Shown here piece after piece: positions 57,462 to 64,000 of a stretch of DNA of 64,000 bases. The DNA comes from Massilia sp. WG5. Lineage in GTDB: Bacteria; Pseudomonadota; Gammaproteobacteria; Burkholderiales; Burkholderiaceae_D. The number at the start of each line of letters is the position of its first letter. Within the stretch, counting starts at the first letter, position 1. The position numbers and the translations under genes are program-made. The notes under the pieces were generated by a model that did no database searches, was not told the origin of the DNA, and was given only the letters and a program-made list of their open reading frames with translations. The stretch lies in contig NZ_CP012640.2 of the NCBI RefSeq assembly GCF_001412595.2, positions 3,100,001-3,164,000 on the forward strand, given 5' to 3'.

Positions 57462-57539
57462 TAGGGTGGGCACCCCGTGCCCACGCGTGACGCCCGCATC
57501 ATGTCGGCTTCTCCGCGTGGGCACCTGGTGCCCACCCTG
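57462..57539. repeat. GGGTGGGCACC-type REP pair
   Basis: Two 26-bp units, 57462-57487 and 57514-57539, in inverted orientation with a 26-nt spacer. Each unit is itself a palindrome (GGGTGGGCACC ... GTGCCCAC). I recognise TAGGGTGGGCAC repeats as frequent intergenic elements in Oxalobacteraceae and other proteobacteria. It lies between dacC and the aldo/keto reductase gene. Confidence 0.75.
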
Positions 57540-57590
57540 CGTTTACGCTCCAGCTATAATCGTTCGAATCGTTCAAAGGAAAGACCCGCC

Positions 57591-58517
57591 ATGACCCACG
57601 CCCTCCCCCGCGACCTGCACTGCCCCCGCATCACCACCCGCGCGAACGGACTCGAACTGTCCCGCATCGTCGCCGGCATGTGGCGCATGGTCGAGTGGAA
57701 CATGACGGTCGAGCAGCGCATCGCCCTGATCGAACAGTGCATCGCGATGGGCGTGACCTCCTTCGACCACGCCGACATCTACGGCAACTACGGCGTCGAA
57801 GGCCTGTTCGGCGAAGCGCTGCGCGCCCAGCCCTCGCTGCGCGACCGCATCCAGCTGGTCAGCAAATGCGGTATCAAGCTGCTCTCCAACAAGCGCCCCG
57901 AACACACGATCCAGCATTACGACACCACCGCCGCCCACATCGTCGCCTCGGCCGAAGAGTCGCTGCGCCAGCTGCATACCGACCGCCTCGACCTGCTGCT
58001 GATCCACCGTCCGGATCCGCTGATGGACTTCGACGAGATCGCCGAAGCCTTCACCCGCCTGAAGCAGGCAGGCAAGGTGCTGCATGTGGGCGTGTCGAAC
58101 TTCAGCCGCCATCAGTTCGACGTGCTGAACCGCCGCATCGGGCTGGCGACCAACCAGGTCGAGTTCTCGCCGCTGCACGTGGCGCCGATGTTCGACGAGA
58201 CCTTCGATGGCCTGCAGGACATGGGCATCGCGCCGATGATCTGGTCGCCGCTGGCCGGCGGGCGCCTGTTCACCTCGAACGAGGCGAACGCCGAGAACCT
58301 GCGCCTGGTGGTCAAGGAGATCGCCGACCGCCTGCACCAGCCCTTCGCCAGCGTGATCTTCGCCTGGATCATGCAGCTGCCCTCGCGCCCGATCCCGCTG
58401 ACCGGCAGCGGCCGCATCGAAGCGATCGCGGTGGCGGTGGCCGGCACCGGCTTCAAGCTGTCGCGCACCGACTGGTTCGCGATCCTGCGCGCGGCGCGCG
58501 GCCACGAAGTCGCCTGA
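57591..58517 (+). CDS. Aldo/keto reductase (YdhF type)
   Basis: A 308-residue NADPH-dependent oxidoreductase with the TIM-barrel family marks: FDHADIYGNYGVEGLFGEAL (catalytic Asp and Tyr), VSKCGIKL (Lys), LLIHRPDPLMD (His) and the late ITGSGR-like LTGSGRIEAI phosphate-binding segment. It resembles E. coli YdhF/COG4989. It reduces carbonyl groups; the physiological substrate is unknown. AAAGGA precedes the ATG at 57591 and a TATAAT lies at 57555-57560. A metal- or aldehyde-sensing type repressor gene begins 2 bp after its stop. Confidence 0.92.
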   Translation: MTHALPRDLHCPRITTRANGLELSRIVAGMWRMVEWNMTVEQRIALIEQCIAMGVTSFDHADIYGNYGVEGLFGEALRAQPSLRDRIQLVSKCGIKLLSNKRPEHTIQHYDTTAAHIVASAEESLRQLHTDRLDLLLIHRPDPLMDFDEIAEAFTRLKQAGKVLHVGVSNFSRHQFDVLNRRIGLATNQVEFSPLHVAPMFDETFDGLQDMGIAPMIWSPLAGGRLFTSNEANAENLRLVVKEIADRLHQPFASVIFAWIMQLPSRPIPLTGSGRIEAIAVAVAGTGFKLSRTDWFAILRAARGHEVA

Positions 58518-58519
58518 GC

Positions 58520-58816
58520 ATGCAGCCGGTCGAAGGCCGCGCCCTCAGCGCGCTGCAGAAGAAGGATTTGCTGAACCGCCTGGCGCGGGTCGAAGGCCAG
58601 CTGCGCGGCATCCAGAAGCTGGTGGCGCTGGCCGACGCGCCGGCCGACTGCGACGCCGTGGCCCAGCAGATGGCGGCGGCGCGCAAGGCGCTCGACCGCT
58701 CCTTCGTGCAGCTGCTCACGGCCAGCATCGTCAACCAGACCGGCAATGCGGCCGATCTGGAGGAAGCAAAACAAAGCGCCGCTCACTTGGCGGCGCTGTT
58801 CGATAAGTTCGCTTAG
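58520..58816 (+). CDS. CsoR/FrmR/RcnR-family transcriptional repressor
   Basis: A 98-residue all-helical DNA-binding protein recognised by RLARVEGQLRGIQKLV and DCDAVAQQMAAARKALDR. The family represses efflux or detoxification genes and releases DNA on binding copper, nickel/cobalt, persulfide or formaldehyde. The conserved Cys is present (Cys44), but the residue 25 further on, His in CsoR and FrmR, is Ser69 here. It starts 2 bp after the aldo/keto reductase stop, so both form an operon and it probably regulates that enzyme. No such gene is usually listed by simple ORF length rules because the frame continues upstream. Confidence 0.85.
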   Translation: MQPVEGRALSALQKKDLLNRLARVEGQLRGIQKLVALADAPADCDAVAQQMAAARKALDRSFVQLLTASIVNQTGNAADLEEAKQSAAHLAALFDKFA

Positions 58817-58821
58817 AGCGC

Positions 58822-58897
58822 CCATTCGTCTCGCCGTACTTGGCGTACTGCCTTCGACGATGCGCCTTGCCCTGAGGTCCCTGTTGAACGCTCTTGA
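58822..58897. repeat. Candidate dispersed repeat with GTAC...GTAC core
   Basis: On the plus strand CCGTAC-ttgg-CGTACTGCCTTCG is followed by GATGCGCCTTGCCCTGAGG and CCTGTTGAACGC. The centre resembles the GTAC-N4-GTAC hairpin of the 56108-56251 element, though the flanks differ. It separates the convergent repressor and pssA genes. Single copy of this exact type in the window. Confidence 0.4.
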
Positions 58898-59677
58898 TCA
58901 GTCCTCGTATACGCGAGGCGGCGCGACCCCGCGCCACCCGCCCTGCCACGCAATATTCAGCAGCAGCGTCGCACTGATATAAAAGACAAAGAACAGCGCG
59001 AAAAAGCGCGTCTGCAGCAGCGCCAGCAAGACCACGCACACGCCCAGCGCAATGAAGGTCGCCTTCGACTTCGGCTGCTTGGAGCTGGGGAAGCGGATCG
59101 TCGACACCATCAGCGCCCCGACCGCCACCATCAGCAGCGCCACCAGGAAGGACTGGCCCATGCCGGCCGCCGGGTCCGGCCAGGCCACCACCACCGAGGC
59201 CACGCAGGCCGCGCCGGCGGTGATCGGCATGCCGACGAAATAGCGCGGGTCGGTCCGGCCCACCATCACGTTGAAGCGCGCCAGGCGCAGCGCGCCGCAG
59301 GCCACGAACACGAAACAGGCCAGGCCGCCCATGCGCACCAGGGTCGGATGCGAGGCGCTCATCTGGGCGAAACCGTAGCAGTACAGCAGCAGGCCGGGGG
59401 CGCAGCCGAAGTTCATCACGTCGGCGATCGAGTCGAGCTGCACGCCGAAGGCCGATTGGGTATTGGTGGCGCGCGCCACGAAGCCGTCGAGGGCGTCGAA
59501 CACGCCGGCCAGCACCAGCAGGATGGCCGCCAGGCGGTAGTCGGCGGGGTTGCCCACCGGGGCGTTGTCGACCGAGATGACGATGCTGCCGAAACCGCAG
59601 GCGATCGACAGCAGGGTCACGAAACTGGGCAGGGCAAACTTGGCGCGCGCGAGGCGCTGCTGGCGGCTAGGCTTCAA
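58898..59677 (-). CDS. pssA: CDP-diacylglycerol--serine O-phosphatidyltransferase
   Basis: A 259-residue inner-membrane enzyme with about eight membrane segments. The CDP-alcohol phosphotransferase motif is complete: Asp64-Gly-x2-Ala-Arg-x8-Gly-x3-Asp-x3-Asp (residues 64-86). It makes phosphatidylserine, the precursor of phosphatidylethanolamine. The FALPSFVTLLSIACGFGSIV start and the LDSIADVMNFGCAPGLLLY run are those of the PssA type rather than phosphatidylglycerol phosphate synthase. The stop is at 58898-58900. Confidence 0.92.
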   Translation of the reverse strand: MKPSRQQRLARAKFALPSFVTLLSIACGFGSIVISVDNAPVGNPADYRLAAILLVLAGVFDALDGFVARATNTQSAFGVQLDSIADVMNFGCAPGLLLYCYGFAQMSASHPTLVRMGGLACFVFVACGALRLARFNVMVGRTDPRYFVGMPITAGAACVASVVVAWPDPAAGMGQSFLVALLMVAVGALMVSTIRFPSSKQPKSKATFIALGVCVVLLALLQTRFFALFFVFYISATLLLNIAWQGGWRGVAPPRVYED

Positions 59678-59826
59678 ATCGGGGGCTCGGCAAAGGGAAA
59701 GAATGGCTTATTTTACATGGACTTACGTACGCAACGGATTTATCGCGCCCGGCCGTCATGGATCGCCGAATTGGCCTAGAATGGCAGCTCTTTGTACCCG
59801 GTATTGACGGAAGTTGGGAGTCTTAC

Positions 59827-60792
59827 ATGATGATCAAAACGTATCCTGCGAAGAGCATCCTTGCCGCCTGCATCGCTGCACTGGCGCTGACGGCCTGCGG
59901 CGGCGGCTCGGACAAGGGCGGCGCGAATGCCGTTACCGGCCCGACGTCGACCGGGTTCTCGGGACAGGACGCTTCGGCGCCGGTCCTGACGAACAATGTG
60001 GCGACCGACGGTTTCAACTGGATCAACTACCGGCGCGCCCAGGCTGGCCTCGGCGCGCTGGTGCGGAACAACATGCTCGACCGCTCCGCCCAGGCCCACT
60101 CGGATTACCAGCGCCTGAACAACACAGTGACCCACGACGAGGATTCCGCCAAGCCCGGCTTCACCGGTGCCACCGTGGAAGCCCGCGTGCAGGCCGCCGG
60201 CTATACGCTGGTGCCCGACTATGCCTCGGGCGAGATCATCGCCGCCACCACCAGCAACACCGGCTTCTACCTGGCCGAGGAACTGGTCACGGCGATCTAC
60301 CACCGTTTCGTGATGTTCGAGCCGCTGTTCAAGGACATGGGCACCGGCTCGGCCGCGACCTCGGCCAACTACATCTACTTCACCACCAATCTCGGTGCGA
60401 CTCGCGGCTACGGCCCGGGACTGCCCAGCCATACCATCGCCACCTGGCCGGTGAACGGCCAGACCGGGGTGCAGCCTAACTTCATGAGCGATTACGAGGA
60501 ACCGGATCCGGTCCCGGACCGCAACGAGGTCGGCTACCCGATCAGCGTGCATGCGAACCTGACCGAGGCGATCGCGGTACAACAGCAGAACTTCACGGTG
60601 CGCCCGCGGGGCGGCGCGGCGCTGGCGACGCGCCTGCTGCTGAAGAATGTGGATTCGAACACGACCATGTCATCGGTGGCGGCCATCATTCCGCTGGCCC
60701 CGCTGACGGCGAACACGACCTACGACGTGAGCTTCAGCGGCACCGTGGGCGGCGCCCCGGTCAGCAAGACCTGGTCGTTCACCACAAAGTAA
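59827..60792 (+). CDS. CAP-domain (SCP/PR1) lipoprotein
   Basis: A 321-residue lipoprotein: lipobox LTAC near residue 21 followed by a Gly-rich linker. Residues about 60-190 form a CAP domain (FNWINYRRAQAGLGALVRNNMLDRSAQAHSDYQ, with the later HRFVMFEPLFKDMG). The C-terminal 100 residues look like a bacterial Ig-like domain (TANTTYDVSFSGTVGG). CAP proteins of bacteria are mostly uncharacterised. I choose the ATG at 59827, with GGGAG upstream; the longer frame adds 23 residues without a signal peptide. Confidence 0.87.
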   Translation: MMIKTYPAKSILAACIAALALTACGGGSDKGGANAVTGPTSTGFSGQDASAPVLTNNVATDGFNWINYRRAQAGLGALVRNNMLDRSAQAHSDYQRLNNTVTHDEDSAKPGFTGATVEARVQAAGYTLVPDYASGEIIAATTSNTGFYLAEELVTAIYHRFVMFEPLFKDMGTGSAATSANYIYFTTNLGATRGYGPGLPSHTIATWPVNGQTGVQPNFMSDYEEPDPVPDRNEVGYPISVHANLTEAIAVQQQNFTVRPRGGAALATRLLLKNVDSNTTMSSVAAIIPLAPLTANTTYDVSFSGTVGGAPVSKTWSFTTK

Positions 60793-60802
60793 GCGGCGGG
60801 CC

Positions 60803-61402
60803 ATGACCACCAGCGCCCGCCCGCTTCCCGACCACGATTCCTCCCTGCCCGCCATCGACCATGCGAAAGGCGTCGCCCGCCTGATGGGCGACGCCGCCCT
60901 GTTCGCGCGCGTGCTGGTACGCTTCCGCAAGGAGTACCAGCACACGGCCGGCGCGCTCCGCGGCGCGCTCGCCGCCGCCGACCTCCCGCTGGCGCAGCGC
61001 CTGACCCATACCCTGAAAGGCGCGGCCGGGATGATCGAAGCGGTGCCGCTGCGGGACGCCGCGCAGGCCCTGGAACAGGTGCTGCGCCAGGGCGGCGATC
61101 CGGCGCCCCACCTCGCGCGGCTGGAGCCTGCGCTCGAGCGGGTGCTGTGCGAACTGGATGCGGCGGACAGCGCCGCGCCGGCGCAGATCCAGGCGCAAGC
61201 GGCGCTGCCGCACGACGGGTGCGGCGGCGCCACGGCGCGTCTGCGCATCCTGCTCGCGGACGGCAACGGCGACGCGGTCGACCTGGTGCAGGAAGCCGCA
61301 GCAAGCTTGGCGAGGGAATTGGGGGAAGAACGCTACCGGCACGTAGCGGCAGCGATCGAGATCTTCGACTTCGAAGCCGCGCTGGCGCTGCTGAACCGCT
61401 AA
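60803..61402 (+). CDS. Hpt (histidine phosphotransfer) domain protein
   Basis: A 199-residue protein. An Hpt four-helix bundle occupies residues about 20-115, with the phosphoaccepting His69 in the LTHTLKGAAGMI motif. The remaining C-terminal 80 residues, Ala/Arg rich, end in a segment (YRHVAAAIEIFDFEAALALL) resembling the tail of hybrid two-component proteins. Its cognate kinase and regulator are not nearby. It starts 10 bp after the CAP-protein stop. Confidence 0.85.
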   Translation: MTTSARPLPDHDSSLPAIDHAKGVARLMGDAALFARVLVRFRKEYQHTAGALRGALAAADLPLAQRLTHTLKGAAGMIEAVPLRDAAQALEQVLRQGGDPAPHLARLEPALERVLCELDAADSAAPAQIQAQAALPHDGCGGATARLRILLADGNGDAVDLVQEAAASLARELGEERYRHVAAAIEIFDFEAALALLNR

Positions 61403-61424
61403 CGCCAGACGATCAGCCAGCTGC

Positions 61425-61655
61425 TTAGCTGGGCTGGTTGAATGCCGCTTCTTCGGCGAAGGAGTCGGAGCAGGATTTGCCGCAGAAGCGGCGCACGCTG
61501 TCCAAGGGTTTTTCACAGTACCAGCACGAGCCTTTCGGCGGCAGGCTGAGACGGGCCGGCACCGGCGTGGCACTGGTGTTCATCGACGCGGCGACGAGCG
61601 GCTCGACGGCCAGACTCTTCTCCGGAAAACTTTCCTGTATCGTTTCCAAGGTCAC
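61425..61655 (-). CDS. Small zinc-ribbon-like protein
   Basis: A 76-residue protein. Four cysteines, Cys44-x2-Cys47 and Cys58-x3-Cys62 (SCWYCEKPLDSVRRFCGKSC), form a likely zinc knuckle in the C-terminal half; the N-terminal 40 residues are Ser/Ala/Pro rich. I do not recognise a named family, but the compact Cys pattern argues that it is a real gene. It converges on the Hpt gene, with a CAGC/GCTG hairpin (61412-61437) between them. No ribosome site of note. Confidence 0.65.
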   Translation of the reverse strand: MTLETIQESFPEKSLAVEPLVAASMNTSATPVPARLSLPPKGSCWYCEKPLDSVRRFCGKSCSDSFAEEAAFNQPS

Positions 61656-61969
61656 CCCCTTACCGGCTGCACTTCAGTATCGCAGAGATTACTTCAGTGG
61701 AACACCGTGTGCATGAGAAAGCGCAAGCGCGGCTTGTCCATTGCATGCTGATGCGCTTCCGAAGCCGTACTCAGTGTGCGCCGATTGCGCTACCTCCGCA
61801 ATGGCGTGCTGACGACAGTCTTGGTGGCGCAACAGTTACGGTACTCTCCGATTCATCGAAGCGAGCGATGCCGGACTTCTAGCTGCGGGAAATGATAGCA
61901 GTAATGGCAACAGGCGCACCGGTCCATTCAATCGTGCGCGCCCCGCGTGTCGGATTTGCGACGGCGCCT
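61656..61969. other. Intergenic region without recognised feature
   Basis: About 314 bp between two minus-strand genes. Short frames exist but none has a plausible start, ribosome site or recognisable product. It presumably contains the promoter of the small zinc-binding protein and the 3' region of the DUF1439 gene lies to its right. Confidence 0.5.
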
Positions 61970-62551
61970 TCAGCGCACCGGTTCGACGGTCACGACCAGC
62001 GCGCCGGGGACGGTCTCGAGACGGGTGGGCACGAACTGGGTGCCGGCATAGCGCAGGTCGTCCATGCGGAAGCTGTAGATGGCGACGTCGCGCACCAGCT
62101 GGTTCATGAGGACGTCGGCGGCGCGCCCGAGGTCGCGCGCGCGGGCGCCGTCCATGCCCTCGATGTCGAAGCGGTCGACGTGGGCGTCGGCCAGGAACAC
62201 GCCGCTGCGCGCGGCGTCGACGTACAGGTGCCCGGACAGGGTCATGGTGCCGGCCCAGGACTGGCGCAGGAAGGGCGGCGACACCGACATGTCCATCGTC
62301 AGCGCCACGCGGTCGCTCTGCGGCAGGATCGCCACCTGCGGGCGGGTGAGCTGGACGTCGAACAGTTCGAGCAGGCGGTTACGCAGCGGGAAACGGCGTT
62401 CCAGCCCCGCCTGCAGCTTGGCCTCGGACAGCTCGACGCGGCGCGGGCCGGTCAGGCTGGCGCAGGAAGCGAGCAAGGCGCCGGCCGTTACCGCTACCCC
62501 GGCCGCCGCCATCAAACCGAAACGCCGCCGCGACAACCCGCCCTTTTCCAT
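61970..62551 (-). CDS. DUF1439 lipoprotein
   Basis: A 193-residue protein. The N-terminus (SRRRFGLMAAAGVAVTAGALLASC) combines a twin-arginine-like start with a lipobox Cys near residue 30, so it is exported and lipidated. The remainder (residues 40-190) is a beta-rich domain (VELSEAKLQAGLERRFPLRNR, FDVQLTRPQVAILPQSDRVALT) of the DUF1439 family, related to SMP/BPI-like lipid-binding folds. Function is unknown. It lies 30 bp downstream of the SDR gene and could be co-transcribed with it. Confidence 0.85.
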   Translation of the reverse strand: MEKGGLSRRRFGLMAAAGVAVTAGALLASCASLTGPRRVELSEAKLQAGLERRFPLRNRLLELFDVQLTRPQVAILPQSDRVALTMDMSVSPPFLRQSWAGTMTLSGHLYVDAARSGVFLADAHVDRFDIEGMDGARARDLGRAADVLMNQLVRDVAIYSFRMDDLRYAGTQFVPTRLETVPGALVVTVEPVR

Positions 62552-62581
62552 TCCTGCCTCGCCCGTGAATTGTTCAGTAAA

Positions 62582-63337
62582 TTATAACCCCATGCCGCCG
62601 GATGCCTCGACACGCTGTCCGGTGATCCATGCGCTGCCCTCGGCCAGCAGGCTGGCGGCGGCGCCGCCGATATCGTCGGCCACGCCGGCGCGGCCCAGCG
62701 CCGTCTGCGCAGCGACCCAGGCGTTCAGGTTCGCATCGTCGCGCACCCGGCCACCGCCGAAATCGGTGGCGATGGCGCCCGGCGCCAGCGTGTTCACCGA
62801 GATCCGGCGCTCGGCCAGTTCACGCGCCAGGTAGCGCGTCAGCACCTCGACGCCGCCCTTGGCTGCGGCATAGGCGCCGGCGCCGGCCAGCGTGAAGCGG
62901 GTCAGGCCGCTGGAGATGTTCAGGATGCGCCCGCCGTCGTTCAGGCGCGGCGCCAGCGCCTGGGTCAGGAACAGGGCCGATTTCAGGTGGATCGCGATCA
63001 TGCCGTCGAACTGCTCTTCGGTCAGCTCCATCAGCGGCACGTGCAGGCCGCTGCCGGCATTGTTGACCAGGATGTCGAAGCCCGTGCGGCCCCAGTTGGC
63101 CAGGGTCGTATCGACCTGCGCGGCGAAGGCCGGGAAAGCGCGGCTGTCGGCCACGTCCAGCTGCAGCGCCGCCGCCTTGCGGCCCAGCGCCTCGATCCCG
63201 GTCACGGTGTCGCGCGCCGCCGCTTCGTTCTGCTGGTAAGTCAGGATGATGTCGGCGCCGTCGCGCGCCAGGTGTTGGGCCATGCTGCGGCCCAGGCCAC
63301 GGCTGCCGCCGGTGACGATTGCAATGCGAGGGTTCAT
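62582..63337 (-). CDS. SDR family oxidoreductase
   Basis: A 251-residue short-chain dehydrogenase/reductase: TGGSRGLG cofactor motif (residues 9-16), NNAGSG (NNAG) near 92, catalytic Ser near 143 and Tyr-x3-Lys in GAYAAAKGG near 156-160. It uses NAD(P)H on an unknown carbonyl or alcohol substrate and is similar to FabG-like enzymes. GAAAGGAG precedes the ATG at 63335-63337. It is divergent from a LysR regulator 106 bp away, its likely controller. Confidence 0.92.
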   Translation of the reverse strand: MNPRIAIVTGGSRGLGRSMAQHLARDGADIILTYQQNEAAARDTVTGIEALGRKAAALQLDVADSRAFPAFAAQVDTTLANWGRTGFDILVNNAGSGLHVPLMELTEEQFDGMIAIHLKSALFLTQALAPRLNDGGRILNISSGLTRFTLAGAGAYAAAKGGVEVLTRYLARELAERRISVNTLAPGAIATDFGGGRVRDDANLNAWVAAQTALGRAGVADDIGGAAASLLAEGSAWITGQRVEASGGMGL

Positions 63338-63408
63338 GTCGGACTCCTTTCGTAAGAGGCGTCCAGTGTATTCTTCGCCGTCCCTGCAATAAACCGACCA
63401 TATTCGAA

Positions 63409-63436
63409 TTGACTTTGCAGAATCCGCGAATAATCA
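63409..63436 (+). promoter_or_regulatory. Candidate promoter of the right-end LysR gene
   Basis: TTGACT (63409-63414) and TAATCA (63431-63436) at a 16-bp spacing. Transcription would start near 63443, almost at the ATG at 63444. An ATTCG ... CGAAT inverted pair (63402-63406 and 63426-63430) overlaps it and could be the LysR binding site in the divergent region. Confidence 0.4.
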
Positions 63437-63443
63437 TGGGGAC

Positions 63444-64000
63444 ATGAATGAGCTCGATACGATCCAGATCTTCCTGAAGGTGGCCGAACTCGAAAGCTTC
63501 AGCGGCGCTGCCCGCCAGCTGGGCCTGCCCAACGCGACCGTCTCGGCGGCAGTGCGCCAGCTCGAGCAGCAGCTGGGCGCCCGCCTGCTGCAGCGAACCA
63601 CGCGGCGGGTCCAGATGACGCAGGAGGGAGAAGCCTTCCATGCGCGCAGCCGTCAGGTGCTGGATGAAGTCGAGCTGTTACGCGGCATGTTCCGCAGCGG
63701 CGCCGACGTCCTCGCGGGGCGCCTGCGGGTCGACATGTCGGTGATGATGGCCACCAGGCTGGTGCTGCCGCGCCTGGGCGAATTCATGGCCAAGCATCCG
63801 CAACTGACGATCGACCTCGGCACCGCCGACCGCCGCGTCGACCTGATCCGCGAAGGCTACGACTGCGTGCTGCGCGCCGGCATGCTGACCGACTCCACCC
63901 TGGTCGCACGCCCGCTGGGCAACTACCGGCAGGTCAACTGCGCCAGCCCGGCCTACCTGGCGCAGTACGGCACGCCGCAGCGGCTCGAGGACCTCGCCCG
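63444..64000 (+). CDS. LysR-family transcriptional regulator, 5' part only
   Basis: The gene runs off the right edge after 185 codons. The N-terminus MNELDTIQIFLKVAELESFS and QLGLPNATVSAAVRQLEQQL is the LysR winged helix-turn-helix, and the GRLRVDMSVMMATRLVLPRL segment begins the effector domain. It resembles the DsdC/CrgA-like AaeR group often found divergent from oxidoreductases. It likely controls the adjacent SDR gene and itself. Confidence 0.9.
   Translation, partial: MNELDTIQIFLKVAELESFSGAARQLGLPNATVSAAVRQLEQQLGARLLQRTTRRVQMTQEGEAFHARSRQVLDEVELLRGMFRSGADVLAGRLRVDMSVMMATRLVLPRLGEFMAKHPQLTIDLGTADRRVDLIREGYDCVLRAGMLTDSTLVARPLGNYRQVNCASPAYLAQYGTPQRLEDLA

Noticed and set aside
61697..61882. 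61-codon plus-strand frame in the intergenic region
   Set aside because: No ribosome site, no recognisable sequence and unusual codon use for this genome.

Overview
The window is GC-rich bacterial chromosome, most likely from a betaproteobacterium of the Oxalobacteraceae (Massilia/Telluria-like). I infer this from the type of the 16S, 23S and 5S rRNAs, the pairing of a periplasmic aldehyde oxidoreductase with a B3 beta-lactamase, and intergenic palindromes of kinds I associate with this group. I could not run a database search, so the placement is by recognition only.

Layout. Bases 1-20110 hold ordinary metabolic genes: a PhoD-type phosphatase tail, two tandem long-chain acyl-CoA ligases, a zinc aminopeptidase lipoprotein, a molybdopterin oxidoreductase, an M20 amidohydrolase, a 3-hydroxyisobutyrate-dehydrogenase-like enzyme, a PagL-like lipid A deacylase, a DHA2 exporter, a secreted isoamylase with its own promoter and two matching palindromes, a PEBP protein, and a complete tricarballylate cluster (tcuR-tcuA-tcuB-tcuC, minus strand).

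Bases 20199-48703 are dominated by three complete rRNA operons, all on the minus strand and all 16S - tRNA-Ile(GAT) - tRNA-Ala(TGC) - 23S - 5S - terminator. Between operons 1 and 2 lie the paoABC aldehyde oxidoreductase operon, a class C beta-lactamase, a LytS/LytTR-type two-component system, a subclass B3 metallo-beta-lactamase and two envelope lipoproteins (DUF4398 and OmpA-like). Between operons 2 and 3 lie one small membrane protein gene (DUF6328-like) and about 1.5 kb of decayed sequence with a recognisable LysR pseudogene. The three 23S genes differ in helix 45 and at paired positions elsewhere.

Bases 48773-64000 return to ordinary genes: a B12-binding radical SAM protein, a tightly packed Mla-like lipid-transport operon (STAS-permease, ATPase, MCE protein, auxiliary lipoprotein) running into a VanZ-like gene, a 2Fe-2S protein, an alpha/beta hydrolase, a D,D-carboxypeptidase, an aldo/keto reductase paired with a CsoR/FrmR-like repressor, phosphatidylserine synthase, a CAP-domain lipoprotein, an Hpt protein, a small zinc-binding protein, a DUF1439 lipoprotein, and an SDR enzyme divergent from a LysR regulator cut by the right edge.

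The points I find most worth checking are the two beta-lactamases and a sensor pair enclosed by direct rRNA-operon repeats (a possible 15-kb amplification unit), the operon-specific helix 45 of the 23S genes, the twin palindromes around the isoamylase promoter, and several intergenic palindromic elements, one of them a 144-bp unit with perfect 8-bp inverted ends in front of the carboxypeptidase gene. I did not find a CRISPR array, an insertion sequence, an integrase or a phage-defence locus.
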